The notes under the pieces are model-generated. The model saw only the letters and a list, made by a program, of their open reading frames with translations, had not been told where the DNA came from and searched no databases. Positions 8,459 through 17,941 of a DNA stretch of 64,000 nucleotides are shown here, one piece after another. The position numbers and the translations under genes were made by a program. The stretch's first letter is position 1. The number at the start of each line of letters is the position of its first letter. The stretch is from the NCBI GenBank assembly GCA_028225715.1, contig JAOIXS010000002.1, forward strand, positions 55,729-119,728. The letters run 5' to 3'. This stretch comes from Candidatus Pelagibacter sp. Its GTDB lineage: Bacteria; Pseudomonadota; Alphaproteobacteria; Pelagibacterales; Pelagibacteraceae.

Positions 8459-10234
8459 ATGAAAAAAAAAGAATTAAGAAGTAAACAGTGGTTTGATAAT
8501 CCAAATGATCCAGCTCTTACAGCTTTATATCTAGAGAGATATTTAAACTATGGTATGACAAGGCAAGAATTGCAATCTGGAAAGCCTATAATCGGAATTG
8601 CACAATCAGGTAGTGATCTATCACCTTGTAATAGACATTTTTTAGAACTAAGTAGTAGAATTAAGGATGGGATTAGACAGGCTGGAGGAATACCCATTGA
8701 ATTTCCAACTCATCCTATTCAAGAAACAGGCAAGAGACCTACAGCAGGTTTGGATAGAAATTTATCTTACTTATCCTTAGTAGAAGTTTTATTTGGATAT
8801 CCTATAGATGGAGTAATTTTAACAACTGGTTGTGATAAAACTACGCCAGCAGCATTAATGGCTGCGGCAACTGTAAATATACCAGCAATAGTTTTATCTG
8901 GTGGCCCAATGCTTGATGGAAATTATAAAGGAAAAAAAGTAGGTTCTGGAACTGTTGTTTGGGAAGCGAGAAAGCTCCATGCAAAAGGAGAAATTACATA
9001 TGATGAATTTATGGATATGGTTGCTGCCTCAGCACCAAGTGTAGGGCATTGTAATACAATGGGAACAGCTTCGTCTATGAATTCTATAGCAGAAGCTTTG
9101 GGAATGTCATTAACAGGTTGTGCGGTTATACCTGCTCCATATAGGGAAAGATCACAAATCTCATTTGAAACAGGAAAAAGAATTGTTGATATGGTTCACG
9201 AAGATTTAACCCCTTCAAAAATTATGACTAAAGAAGCATTTGAAAATGCAATCTTAGTTGCAAGTGCCATCGGTGCATCAAGCAACTGTCCTCCACACCT
9301 TACCGCTATAGCAAGACATATGGGTTTAGAATTAGATATAGAAAATTGGCAAACATTAGGTCACGATATTCCATTACTTGTGAATTGTCAGCCAGCTGGA
9401 GAACACTTAATGGAAAGATTTTATAGAGCAGGAGGTGTCCCTGCTATTATGCAAGAATTACTAAAAAATGATAAATTACATAAAAATGTACTTACAGTTT
9501 CTGGAAAAACTGTAGAAGAAAATTTAAAAATTAAAATAGATGTTGATACTGATGTTATTAAATCATTTGCAAATCCATTGGTAGAAAATGCAGGCTATAT
9601 TGTTATGAGAAGTAATTTTTTTAGTTCTGCTGTTATGAAAACATCAGTTATTAGTGATGAGTTTAGAAAAAGGTATTTATCAGATCCAAGCAATAAAAAT
9701 GTATTTGAAGCTAATGCTGTAATATTTGAAGGACCAGAGGATTATCATTCAAGGATAAATGACGAAAAGTTAAATATAAATGAAAACTCAATTTTGATGA
9801 TTAGAGGCTGTGGGCCTGTAGGTTATCCAGGTTCTGCTGAAGTTGTAAATATGCAGCCACCAGATAGATTATTGAAAAAAGGCATTAATACTCTTCCTAC
9901 ATTAGGAGATGGCAGACAAAGTGGTACTTCAGAAAGCCCATCTATACTTAATGTTTCACCAGAATCAGCTATTGGTGGGGATTTATTAATAGTTCAAACA
10001 GGTGATAAAATTAAGATAGATCTTAATAATAGAAGAATAGATTTATTAATATCAGAGACAGAGATTGCTGATAGAAAAAAGAACACAAAGGTCCCAGTAT
10101 TAACAAACCAAACACCATGGCAAGAAATCTCAAGAAAAATGGTGGGTCAATTAGAAACTGGTGCTTGCTTAGAGACGGAAACTTTATATTTAGATATAAC
10201 AAACACAAAAGGAATGCCCAGGCATTCACATTAA
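8459..10234 (+). CDS. Aldonate dehydratase of the IlvD/Edd family, XylD-like
   Basis: This 591-residue enzyme closely resembles Caulobacter xylonate dehydratase XylD: QWFDNPN near the start, and conserved blocks ALYLERYLNYG, GRQSGT and SPESAIGGDL. Iron-sulfur cysteines are visible at Cys57 (SPCN), Cys125 (GCDKTTPA) and Cys198 (GHCNTMGTAS). It would convert a sugar acid to its 2-keto-3-deoxy acid. The frame extends upstream to 8426, overlapping the SDR. ATG at 8459 is preferred because it clears the upstream stop and matches the family N-terminus. Specificity within this family (xylonate, arabinonate, fuconate, galactonate) cannot be predicted reliably. Confidence 0.87.
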   Translation: MKKKELRSKQWFDNPNDPALTALYLERYLNYGMTRQELQSGKPIIGIAQSGSDLSPCNRHFLELSSRIKDGIRQAGGIPIEFPTHPIQETGKRPTAGLDRNLSYLSLVEVLFGYPIDGVILTTGCDKTTPAALMAAATVNIPAIVLSGGPMLDGNYKGKKVGSGTVVWEARKLHAKGEITYDEFMDMVAASAPSVGHCNTMGTASSMNSIAEALGMSLTGCAVIPAPYRERSQISFETGKRIVDMVHEDLTPSKIMTKEAFENAILVASAIGASSNCPPHLTAIARHMGLELDIENWQTLGHDIPLLVNCQPAGEHLMERFYRAGGVPAIMQELLKNDKLHKNVLTVSGKTVEENLKIKIDVDTDVIKSFANPLVENAGYIVMRSNFFSSAVMKTSVISDEFRKRYLSDPSNKNVFEANAVIFEGPEDYHSRINDEKLNINENSILMIRGCGPVGYPGSAEVVNMQPPDRLLKKGINTLPTLGDGRQSGTSESPSILNVSPESAIGGDLLIVQTGDKIKIDLNNRRIDLLISETEIADRKKNTKVPVLTNQTPWQEISRKMVGQLETGACLETETLYLDITNTKGMPRHSH

Positions 10235-10246
10235 AAAAGGAAAGAT

Positions 10247-10990
10247 ATGAGCAATAGATTAGAGGAAAAAAATATTATTGTAACAGCAGCAGGCCAAGGA
10301 ATTGGCAAAGCAACTGCTATAGCATTTCATAATGAAGGTGCAAATGTAACTGCAACAGATTTAAATGATAAAACTTTAGCTGAATTAAATAAAGAATATC
10401 CTAAAATTAAAGTTCAAACTCTAGACTCAACAGATAATAATGCAATTTTAAAATTTATGAAAAGCGTAGATAGAGTTGATATTTTATTCAACGCAGTGGG
10501 CTTTGTTCACCATGGAACTATTCTAGATTGTAAAGAAAATGATTGGGATTTTTCATTTGATGTGAATGTTAAATCTATGTATCAAATGTGTAAAGCAATT
10601 TTACCTTTAATGGTTAAGCAGAATGGTGGCAGCATAATTAATGTTTCGTCATGTGCTTCAAGCCTTAAAGGATTTCCAAATAGATTTGTCTATGGAACTA
10701 CAAAAGGTGCAGTAATTGGCTTAACTAAATCAATAGCTGCAGATTTTGTAAAACAAAATATTAGATGTAATTCTATTGCACCTGGAACAGTATTTTCACC
10801 TTCTTGGCAAGACAGAGTTAATCAAAGCCCAGACCCGGTACAAGCTAAGAAAGATTTTATAGCAAGACAACCAATGGGAAGATTGGGAACAGCAGAAGAA
10901 ATAGCAGCTGTAGCAGTATATTTAGCTGGAGACGATGCAACATTTACTACAGGAACAACAATTTCTGTTGATGGTGGAATTTCAATTTAA
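10247..10990 (+). CDS. SDR of the DHRS6/BDH2 type, probable 2-keto-3-deoxy-aldonate dehydrogenase
   Basis: This 247-residue SDR strikingly matches the DHRS6/BDH2 subfamily: TAAGQGIG (13-20), FNxxGFVHHGT, ENDWDFS.DVNVKSMY, CxxSxxKG..NRxxYxTTKxAVIGLTKS, and Arg-rich C-terminal blocks. Catalytic Ser135, Tyr149 and Lys153 are present. In bacteria, members of this subfamily in sugar clusters oxidize 2-keto-3-deoxy-fuconate, -rhamnonate or -pentonate at C4. It starts 12 bp after the dehydratase and precedes the FAH hydrolase by 20 bp, the gene order expected for oxidation followed by hydrolysis. Confidence 0.82.
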   Translation: MSNRLEEKNIIVTAAGQGIGKATAIAFHNEGANVTATDLNDKTLAELNKEYPKIKVQTLDSTDNNAILKFMKSVDRVDILFNAVGFVHHGTILDCKENDWDFSFDVNVKSMYQMCKAILPLMVKQNGGSIINVSSCASSLKGFPNRFVYGTTKGAVIGLTKSIAADFVKQNIRCNSIAPGTVFSPSWQDRVNQSPDPVQAKKDFIARQPMGRLGTAEEIAAVAVYLAGDDATFTTGTTISVDGGISI

Positions 10991-11010
10991 TAAATTAAAA
11001 AAGGATAATT

Positions 11011-11853
11011 ATGAAACTATTAAGAGTAGGCGTTAAAGGAAAAGAAAAACCAGCAGCCTTAGATAAAAATGGAAAAATTAGAGATTTAAGTTCTCATATC
11101 ATTGATTTAAATTCAGATACTGTAAATTTTGAAACTATTAAAAAGTTAGAAAGTATAGATCTAGAGAGCTTACCTGAAATTTCAAATTCTGAGAGAATAG
11201 GTGCATGTGTTAATAAACCAGGAAAGTTTGTGGCAATTGGTTTAAATTACTCTGACCATGCAGCAGAGTCTGGTATGGATGCTCCCTCAGAACCTATTGT
11301 ATTCATGAAAGCAACTAGTTCAATTAATGGTCCAAATGATGATATTGAAATTTCAAAAGATTCAAAAGAACTTGATTGGGAAGTTGAATTAGGAATAATT
11401 ATTGGAAAAGATGCCAAAAACATTAATGAAAAAGAAGCTGAAAGTCACATTCTTGGATATTGCTTAGTAAACGATGTGAGTGAAAGAGAGTGGCAACTTA
11501 AAAAGATGGGCCAGTGGGTTAAAGGAAAATCACATGATACATATGGACCTATTGGACCATATATAGTCACTAAAAATGAAATTTCTAACATCAACAGTCT
11601 TAATTTAAGCTTGGATGTTAATGGACAAAGAATGCAAACTGGAAATACAGATAAGATGATATTTAATGTTTTTTTTATAGTTTCATATTTAAGTAAGTTT
11701 ATGACATTACAAGCAGGTGACGTCATTACAACTGGAACACCTCCAGGAGTGGGCATGGGAAAAAAACCTCAAGTATTTTTAAAAGAAGGTGACTCAATTA
11801 GATTATCTATTGATAATCTAGGTGAACAAAACTCAAAAATTGTAGCAGAATAA
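11011..11853 (+). CDS. FAH-family hydrolase, probable 2,4-diketo-3-deoxy-aldonate hydrolase (copy 1)
   Basis: This 280-residue protein of the fumarylacetoacetase superfamily has the N-terminal lid seen in LRA6-type 2,4-diketo-3-deoxy-acid hydrolases, often mislabelled ureidoglycolate lyase. Metal ligands are visible as Glu124 and Glu126 (DWEVELG) and Asp155 (VNDVSERE). The oxyanion/catalytic block GLNYSDHA (77-84) and TTGTPPGVG are present. It would cleave a diketo acid to pyruvate plus glycolate (pentose) or lactate (6-deoxyhexose). A second copy of equal length lies at 13663-14505. The downstream lactonase gene follows after 1 bp. Confidence 0.82.
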   Translation: MKLLRVGVKGKEKPAALDKNGKIRDLSSHIIDLNSDTVNFETIKKLESIDLESLPEISNSERIGACVNKPGKFVAIGLNYSDHAAESGMDAPSEPIVFMKATSSINGPNDDIEISKDSKELDWEVELGIIIGKDAKNINEKEAESHILGYCLVNDVSEREWQLKKMGQWVKGKSHDTYGPIGPYIVTKNEISNINSLNLSLDVNGQRMQTGNTDKMIFNVFFIVSYLSKFMTLQAGDVITTGTPPGVGMGKKPQVFLKEGDSIRLSIDNLGEQNSKIVAE

Positions 11854-11854
11854 T

Positions 11855-12736
11855 TTGAATATCATAACTTCAGAGCCAAAAGTTATATGGAATTCAAAAA
11901 CAATATTAGGTGAGGGCACTCTATGGGTGCCATCACACAATTCAATTTACTTTGTTGATATCAAGAAAAAAAAAATTTTAACTTTAAATATAAAAACTAA
12001 TAAAAAAAGAATTATTAGAGTAGATAAAGAAATTGGATTTCTTGCTCATATTAAAAAAGATATTTTTGTACTTGGTTTGCAATCAGAGCTTAGAATTATT
12101 AATCTTAAAAATAAAGAAACCATTAGATCCATTCCAATTGAAGAAGATATACCTCTAAATAGAATAAATGATGGAAAGATAGACCCTAAAGGTAGACTGT
12201 GGTTTGGAACTATGGATAACCCTGAGAGATCCATTAAAAATGGATCTTTATATTGTTTAGACAAAAAACTTAATATTCATAAAGTGGATACAAAATATTA
12301 CATTACAAATGGACCGGCGTTTATAGATGCGGAAAATTTTTTACACACTGATAGTCGCAGTAAAACAATTTATAAAATTAAAATAAATAAAAAATATAAA
12401 ATAGTTAAAAAAACAAAATTTTTAAAATTCTCTAAAAAGGATGGCTCACCTGATGGAATGACGATTGACTCAAAAAAAAATATTTGGGTTTGTCATTTTG
12501 GTGGAGCGTGTATTTCTATTTATAATTTAAAAGGTAAAAAAATTCATAAAATTGACTTACCAGCAAAAAATATCACAAATTGTATTTTTGGTGGATTAAA
12601 TAATAATGATATTTTTGTATCAACTGCCTTAAAAGGTATGAATAAAAATGAAATTAAAAAATATAAATTTTCAGGCTCTTTATTTAAGATAAAAACAAAT
12701 ATTAAGGGAATTAAGCCAAAATCCTTTAAGATATAA
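11855..12736 (+). CDS. SMP-30/gluconolactonase-family sugar lactonase, XylC-like
   Basis: A 293-residue beta-propeller lactonase. The metal ligands expected in SMP-30 enzymes are visible: Glu20 in LGEGTLW, Asn in YITNGPAF and Asp in SPDGMTID, together with the family block GRLWFGTMD. It would open the sugar lactone made by the XylB-like SDR to the free aldonate. The start is TTG at 11855, one base after the previous stop; no nearby in-frame ATG keeps the N-terminal LGEG block. The protein is unusually rich in lysine and isoleucine, which fits the AT-rich genome. Confidence 0.82.
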   Translation: MNIITSEPKVIWNSKTILGEGTLWVPSHNSIYFVDIKKKKILTLNIKTNKKRIIRVDKEIGFLAHIKKDIFVLGLQSELRIINLKNKETIRSIPIEEDIPLNRINDGKIDPKGRLWFGTMDNPERSIKNGSLYCLDKKLNIHKVDTKYYITNGPAFIDAENFLHTDSRSKTIYKIKINKKYKIVKKTKFLKFSKKDGSPDGMTIDSKKNIWVCHFGGACISIYNLKGKKIHKIDLPAKNITNCIFGGLNNNDIFVSTALKGMNKNEIKKYKFSGSLFKIKTNIKGIKPKSFKI

Positions 12737-12796
12737 TAATAATTATAAAGTGATTAAGCGTAGTTAAGAAAATAGTATAGGTTATATATAAGTTAT

Positions 12797-13666
12797 ATGA
12801 AGAATATTGCTTTTATTGGAATTGGTCTTATGGGGTTTCCCATGGCAAAAAACCTTCTTAAATCAGGTTATAATTTAAAAGCTTATAATAGATCTCAAGA
12901 CAAAGCAGATAGATTAAAAGAATTTGGAGCAGAAATATCTACATCTATCAAAAGTGTTGTTACAAATTCCGATGTAGTTATCACGATGCTTACAGATGAT
13001 GCTGCGGTAGAGAAAGTAATGGGTAGTGATGAATTTATATCTAACATTAAAGAAAGTGCCACAGTAATTGATATGAGTTCTGTCAATCCCATTATTACAA
13101 AAAAATATGCTGTGATTTTAAAAGAAAAGAATATTAATTATCTAGATGCACCTGTATCTGGAGGAACAATTGGAGCAGAAGAGGCTTCTTTAGCTATCAT
13201 GGTGGGTGGTGATGAAAAAACATTTAAAGAATGTTATGATCTTCTTAAAATATTAGGCAACCCAACATTAGTAGGCCCAGTCACATCTGGTCAAATTTCA
13301 AAACTAGCAAATCAAATAATTGTAGGTGTTACTATTGGAGCTGTAGCAGAAGCAGTTACTTTATGCGAAAAATCTGGAACTAATCCAAGTAAAATGATTG
13401 AAGCCTTATCAGGAGGATGGGCTGATAGTAAAATATTACAAACTCATGGAAAAAGAATGATTGGTAAAAATTTCTCACCAAAAGGAAAAACTACAACGCA
13501 ATTAAAAGATATGACTAATATCATTAATGCTGGAAAGGCTGTTGATACTCATTTGCCTATTTCTAGTTTAATTAAAGAAATGTATAAAGATCTAGTAGCA
13601 GATGGACATGGTAATACTGATCATAGCTCTTTATATAATGCAATTGAAAAAATAAATAAAAAATGA
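12797..13666 (+). CDS. Beta-hydroxyacid dehydrogenase (GarR/3-hydroxyisobutyrate dehydrogenase family)
   Basis: This 289-residue enzyme has the NAD(P) motif GIGLMG (8-13), substrate motif DAPVSGGTIGA (118-127) and catalytic Lys169 in SGQISKLANQ. These are the four-part signature of the family that includes tartronate semialdehyde reductase (GarR), 3-hydroxyisobutyrate dehydrogenase and succinic semialdehyde reductase. Its stop overlaps the next gene by 4 bp (ATGA), so it belongs to the sugar-acid operon. Tartronate semialdehyde reduction is a sensible guess because the pathway can feed glyoxylate, but it is not proven by the sequence. Confidence 0.83.
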   Translation: MKNIAFIGIGLMGFPMAKNLLKSGYNLKAYNRSQDKADRLKEFGAEISTSIKSVVTNSDVVITMLTDDAAVEKVMGSDEFISNIKESATVIDMSSVNPIITKKYAVILKEKNINYLDAPVSGGTIGAEEASLAIMVGGDEKTFKECYDLLKILGNPTLVGPVTSGQISKLANQIIVGVTIGAVAEAVTLCEKSGTNPSKMIEALSGGWADSKILQTHGKRMIGKNFSPKGKTTTQLKDMTNIINAGKAVDTHLPISSLIKEMYKDLVADGHGNTDHSSLYNAIEKINKK

Positions 13667-14505
13667 AATTTTTAAGAATTGGAAAAATAGGACAAGAAAT
13701 TCCTGTAGCATTAGATAATGAAGGGAAATATAGAAATTTATCTTCAGTTATTAAAGATTTAAATCCTGAAAGTATTAATTTTGAAACTTTGGATAAAATT
13801 AAAGAAATAGATTTGAAGAATTTGGAAGAGATAAGTCAAAATGAAAGGATAGGGTCTTGTATTTCTAAACCAGGAAATTTTTTTGCAATCGGTTTAAATT
13901 ATGTTGAACATGCAAAAGAAACAGGTGCAAAAACACCTGAGAACCCAGTTCTATTCAATAAGTCAGTTCATTCTATAGTTGGACCAAATGACAATGTTAT
14001 TATACCCAAAACTTCAAAAAAATTAGATCACGAAGTTGAAATTGCTTTTGTTATAGGAAAAAAAGCAAAAAGAGTTTTAGAAAAAGATGCACAAGATTAT
14101 ATTTTTGGATACTGTATTTGTAACGATATCAGTGAACGTGAATGGCAAAAAGAAAAAGGGGGTCAGTGGGTTAAAGGTAAATCTGGTGATACATTTGGAC
14201 CCTTAGGACCTTATTTAGTGACCAAAGATGAAATCAAAGATGTTAATAATTTGAACTTAACACTAGATGTTAATGGTAATAGACATCAAACAGGTAACAC
14301 CAACCAAATGATTTTTAATTTTAACTTTTTGGTAGCTCATATTACAAGTTTTATAACATTAATGCCTGGCGATATAGTTACAACGGGCACTCCCCCAGGA
14401 GTGGGCCTTGGAATGAATCCTCCTGTATTTCTCAAAGAAAATGATGAGATGAGTCTAGCGGTTGAAAATCTTGGAACGCAAAATTCAAAAATTGTGCTAG
14501 AATGA
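13663..14505 (+). CDS. FAH-family hydrolase, probable 2,4-diketo-3-deoxy-aldonate hydrolase (copy 2)
   Basis: A second 280-residue FAH-family enzyme, collinear without gaps with the copy at 11011-11853. The same metal ligands occur at the same positions (Glu124, Glu126, Asp155) and the same TTGTPPGVG loop. Around the active site it differs: GLNYVEHA replaces GLNYSDHA, and LFNKSVHS replaces VFMKATSS. That suggests a different diketo acid. It overlaps the GarR-type gene by 4 bp, and PEP carboxylase follows 13 bp after its stop. Confidence 0.8.
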   Translation: MKFLRIGKIGQEIPVALDNEGKYRNLSSVIKDLNPESINFETLDKIKEIDLKNLEEISQNERIGSCISKPGNFFAIGLNYVEHAKETGAKTPENPVLFNKSVHSIVGPNDNVIIPKTSKKLDHEVEIAFVIGKKAKRVLEKDAQDYIFGYCICNDISEREWQKEKGGQWVKGKSGDTFGPLGPYLVTKDEIKDVNNLNLTLDVNGNRHQTGNTNQMIFNFNFLVAHITSFITLMPGDIVTTGTPPGVGLGMNPPVFLKENDEMSLAVENLGTQNSKIVLE

Positions 14506-14518
14506 ATACTATGTAGTT

Positions 14519-17209
14519 ATGATAAAAAGAGATCTTTATTATGAAAGAATTCCTACAAAATCCTTAAGAGATGATGTTAGATATCTAGGCGATATTTTAG
14601 GCAGGGTTATAAAAAAACAGGAGGGTAAAAAATTTTTTCAATTAGTAGAAGACACAAGATTATTATCTAAAGCAAATAATTTTAATAAAAGCCCAAAAGA
14701 TCCCTTTAAGAATATTATAAAAAAAATCAATGGCATAAGCCCAATTAATACATTTAAGTTATCAAGAGCATTTAATCATTTTATGAATTTTATAAATTTA
14801 TCTGAATCAATTGATGCTTCAAGAAATCTTGATGAATATGAAAATAACCAGAAAGACCCAAAAAACAAAAATATTTTTATTGAAGAAATATTTGAAGAAC
14901 TTTTTAAAAATAAAAAGATACCTAATAGTAAAATTTATGATCTTGCAAAAAACTTAAATATTGGAGTTGTTTTAACTGCACATCCAACAGAGGTTAAAAG
15001 AAGAACTTTGATACAAAAATATCATAGAATTGTAGAAATTTTAGAACAAAGAGATTTACTAAAAAAATACCCATCAAAAATAAAGATTTTAGATAAAAAA
15101 TTATACGATGAAGTCACAATAATATGGAATACAGATGAACTTAAAAGATTCAAGCCAACACCTTCTGATGAGGCAAGATGGGGGTTGGCAGTTATAGAGG
15201 ATAGTCTTTGGGAAACGATACCCAAGGTTTATAGAAGGTTAAATGATATTTTTGTAAAAAATATGGGTAAAGGCTTACCAAAAAATTTTAATCCAATTGA
15301 ATTTGGTTCATGGATGGGTGGTGATAGAGATGGCAATCCAAATGTAACAGCTATGGTTACAAAAGAGGTTGTGTTGTTATCAAGGTGGGAGGCTGCAAAA
15401 CTATATGAAAAACAGTTAACCAAGTTACTTCGATCATTATCCATGTCAAAGTGTTCTAAAAAAATATTAAAAAAAACTGGTAAAGTTTTTGATCCATATA
15501 GAGTTTTTTTAAGACCATTAAGAGATAAGATGAGGAAAACTCATATCTTAATTAAAGAACACCTTGTAAATAAAAAACCATTAAAAGAAAAAAAACTTTT
15601 ATCAACTAAAGAGGAAATCTTAGCACCATTAAGAATTGTGCGGGAATCTTTAGAGCAAAATCAAAGTGAGAATATCGCTAGTGGTGATTTACTAGATTTA
15701 ATGAGAAGAGCAAAATGTTTTGGGATTAATTTAGCAAAATTAGATATAAGACAAGAATCCTCTAGACACTCACAATTAATATCTGAAATTATAAAAAAAA
15801 AATATAAATCTAATTACCTAAAATGGAGTGAAGACAAGAAGATAGATTTTTTGTCAACACAAATTAAAAATAAAAAAAATATAATAAATAATTATCAATT
15901 TAGAAACAAAGAAAATAAAGAAGTGTGGACTACTTTTAGAATGCTTGCTGAACAGCCTATGGAATGTATGGGTGCATATGTAATTTCTATGACATCTGTA
16001 GCATCAGATATATTGTCTGTAGCATACCTTCAAAAGGAAACTAAAATAAAGAATAAACTAAGAGTAGTACCTCTTTTTGAAACATTAGATGATTTAAAAA
16101 ATGCTAAATCGATAATGACTAAACTTTTTTCATTATCTTGGTACAGAAAATCAATCAATTATAAGCAAGAAATTATGATTGGATATTCTGACTCTAGTAA
16201 GGATGCAGGTAAATTATCTGCAAGTTGGCATCAGTATAAACTTCAAGAAGAGATTTTAAAATTAGCAAAAAAACATAAAATTGACATTACTTTTTTTCAT
16301 GGAAGGGGTGGCTCAGCTGGACGTGGTGGAGGTCCAATTCAAGCAACCTTAAGATCACAACCACCAGGATCTGTTAACGGAAAAATAAGAATTACAGATC
16401 AAGGTGAAGTTATTCAACAAAAATATGGTTATGAACCTTTAGCAAAATATAATCTATGTAGTTACATTGGTGCAGTAGTTCAAGCAACTTTAAAACCACC
16501 ACCAGAACCTAAAATTGAATGGAAAAAAATAATTGAAAAAATGTCAAAAATTTCTATGGAATCTTATAGAGGAAATATTAATGAAAAATCTGATTTTATA
16601 AGATATTTTAAAACTGTAACGCCACACAAAGCTTTAGGAAAATTATCAATTGGATCAAGACCATCGAAAAGAAAAAATGTAGACAACATTAAAAGTCTAA
16701 GAGCAATACCGTGGGTATTTGCTTGGACTCAGATAAGATTATTCTTACCTGCATGGCTTGGTACTCCTGAAGCATTAAAATACTCATCAACAAAATATTT
16801 TAAGAAAACTTTAATAGATATGGAAAAAAATTGGCCTTTTTTTTACTCTACAATGGATATGTTGGATATGGTGATAACTAAAGTGGACCCTGAAATTTCT
16901 AAAGTTTATGAAGATAAATTAGCTGATATAAAACTTAAATTAGTTGGTAAAAAACTAAGATCACAATTTCATGATTTAAAAAAATTAAACAAAATGATAA
17001 CACCAGTAGAAATTTTAAAACAAAGAAAAGTATTTAGATCTTCTGTAATAATTAGAAATATTTATTCTGAGGTATTACATATTATACAAGCGATAGTTAT
17101 GAAAAAAATTTCAACACAAAAATTAAGTGCCGAGAACAAAAAATATCTAAATGACTCGTTGATGACTTCAATAGCTGGTATATCAGCAGCAATGAAGAAT
17201 ACAGGCTAG
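14519..17209 (+). CDS. ppc: Phosphoenolpyruvate carboxylase
   Basis: This 896-residue enzyme adds bicarbonate to PEP to give oxaloacetate, refilling the TCA cycle. Catalytic His155 lies in TAHPTE. GGDRDGNPNVT, DIRQESSRHS, the PEP/bicarbonate loop FHGRGGSAGRGGGP near 594-607 and the RAIPWVFAWTQ block are all intact. The C-terminus ends in MKNTG, the conserved allosteric tail. Length is normal. It sits directly behind the sugar-acid genes (13 bp), which would place anaplerosis beside pyruvate production. Many poly-A tracts make it lysine-rich. Confidence 0.96.
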   Translation: MIKRDLYYERIPTKSLRDDVRYLGDILGRVIKKQEGKKFFQLVEDTRLLSKANNFNKSPKDPFKNIIKKINGISPINTFKLSRAFNHFMNFINLSESIDASRNLDEYENNQKDPKNKNIFIEEIFEELFKNKKIPNSKIYDLAKNLNIGVVLTAHPTEVKRRTLIQKYHRIVEILEQRDLLKKYPSKIKILDKKLYDEVTIIWNTDELKRFKPTPSDEARWGLAVIEDSLWETIPKVYRRLNDIFVKNMGKGLPKNFNPIEFGSWMGGDRDGNPNVTAMVTKEVVLLSRWEAAKLYEKQLTKLLRSLSMSKCSKKILKKTGKVFDPYRVFLRPLRDKMRKTHILIKEHLVNKKPLKEKKLLSTKEEILAPLRIVRESLEQNQSENIASGDLLDLMRRAKCFGINLAKLDIRQESSRHSQLISEIIKKKYKSNYLKWSEDKKIDFLSTQIKNKKNIINNYQFRNKENKEVWTTFRMLAEQPMECMGAYVISMTSVASDILSVAYLQKETKIKNKLRVVPLFETLDDLKNAKSIMTKLFSLSWYRKSINYKQEIMIGYSDSSKDAGKLSASWHQYKLQEEILKLAKKHKIDITFFHGRGGSAGRGGGPIQATLRSQPPGSVNGKIRITDQGEVIQQKYGYEPLAKYNLCSYIGAVVQATLKPPPEPKIEWKKIIEKMSKISMESYRGNINEKSDFIRYFKTVTPHKALGKLSIGSRPSKRKNVDNIKSLRAIPWVFAWTQIRLFLPAWLGTPEALKYSSTKYFKKTLIDMEKNWPFFYSTMDMLDMVITKVDPEISKVYEDKLADIKLKLVGKKLRSQFHDLKKLNKMITPVEILKQRKVFRSSVIIRNIYSEVLHIIQAIVMKKISTQKLSAENKKYLNDSLMTSIAGISAAMKNTG

Positions 17210-17210
17210 A

Positions 17211-17918
17211 ATGATTGAGTTATTAATTGCATTCGGAGCTGGGTTGATTAGTTTTTTATCTCCTTGTGTCTTACCTTTAATACCAGGTTATATTTCTTAT
17301 ATTTCAGGAGCATCTTTAGATGAATTACTTGCAAATAAAAAAATTAATTTGGTACCATTAATATTATTTACTTTAGGTTTTTCTTTTGTTTTTATTATAT
17401 TTGGGGCAGCTGCCTCTTACTTGGGACAAGTATTGTTACAAAATTCAGAAACGTTAAGAATAATCGCTGGTTTAATTATTATTATATTTTCTCTACAATT
17501 AATTGGAATCATAAACATTAATTTTTTAAATTTTGAAAAAAAGATTTATACCAAAAAAAATAATAATATTTGGTTTTCATTTATTATTGGTATGGCTTTT
17601 GGTTTTGGATGGACACCTTGTATTGGTCCAATTTTGGGGTCAATTCTTGCACTAGCCTCTACAGAAGAAACAGTATTTAAAGCTATAATATTACTTAGCT
17701 TTTATTCACTTGGGTTGGCAATACCTTTTATTTTATCAGGTTATCTAATGCAAAGATTTTTGATGTTTTCTAAAAACTTTAAAAAAAATATTAATTTAGT
17801 CACAAAGGGTGGTGGGGTAATACTTTTAATAACTGGGGTTCTAATTTTAACAAACCAATTGCAAATTTTAGGTTACTATATTCTAAACTATTTACCCTTT
17901 TTGCAAAACTTCGGTTAA
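17211..17918 (+). CDS. ccdA: CcdA-family thiol:disulfide transmembrane protein
   Basis: A 235-residue membrane protein with about six helices. The two redox cysteines of CcdA/DsbD-beta proteins are visible in SPCVLPLIPGY (first helix) and WTPCIGPILG (fourth helix). The protein carries electrons across the inner membrane to periplasmic thioredoxin-like proteins, for example in cytochrome c maturation. It begins 1 bp after ppc. No cytochrome c maturation genes are seen next to it. Confidence 0.88.
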   Translation: MIELLIAFGAGLISFLSPCVLPLIPGYISYISGASLDELLANKKINLVPLILFTLGFSFVFIIFGAAASYLGQVLLQNSETLRIIAGLIIIIFSLQLIGIININFLNFEKKIYTKKNNNIWFSFIIGMAFGFGWTPCIGPILGSILALASTEETVFKAIILLSFYSLGLAIPFILSGYLMQRFLMFSKNFKKNINLVTKGGGVILLITGVLILTNQLQILGYYILNYLPFLQNFG

Positions 17919-17941
17919 TAGGTTAATAACAATCTATACTT

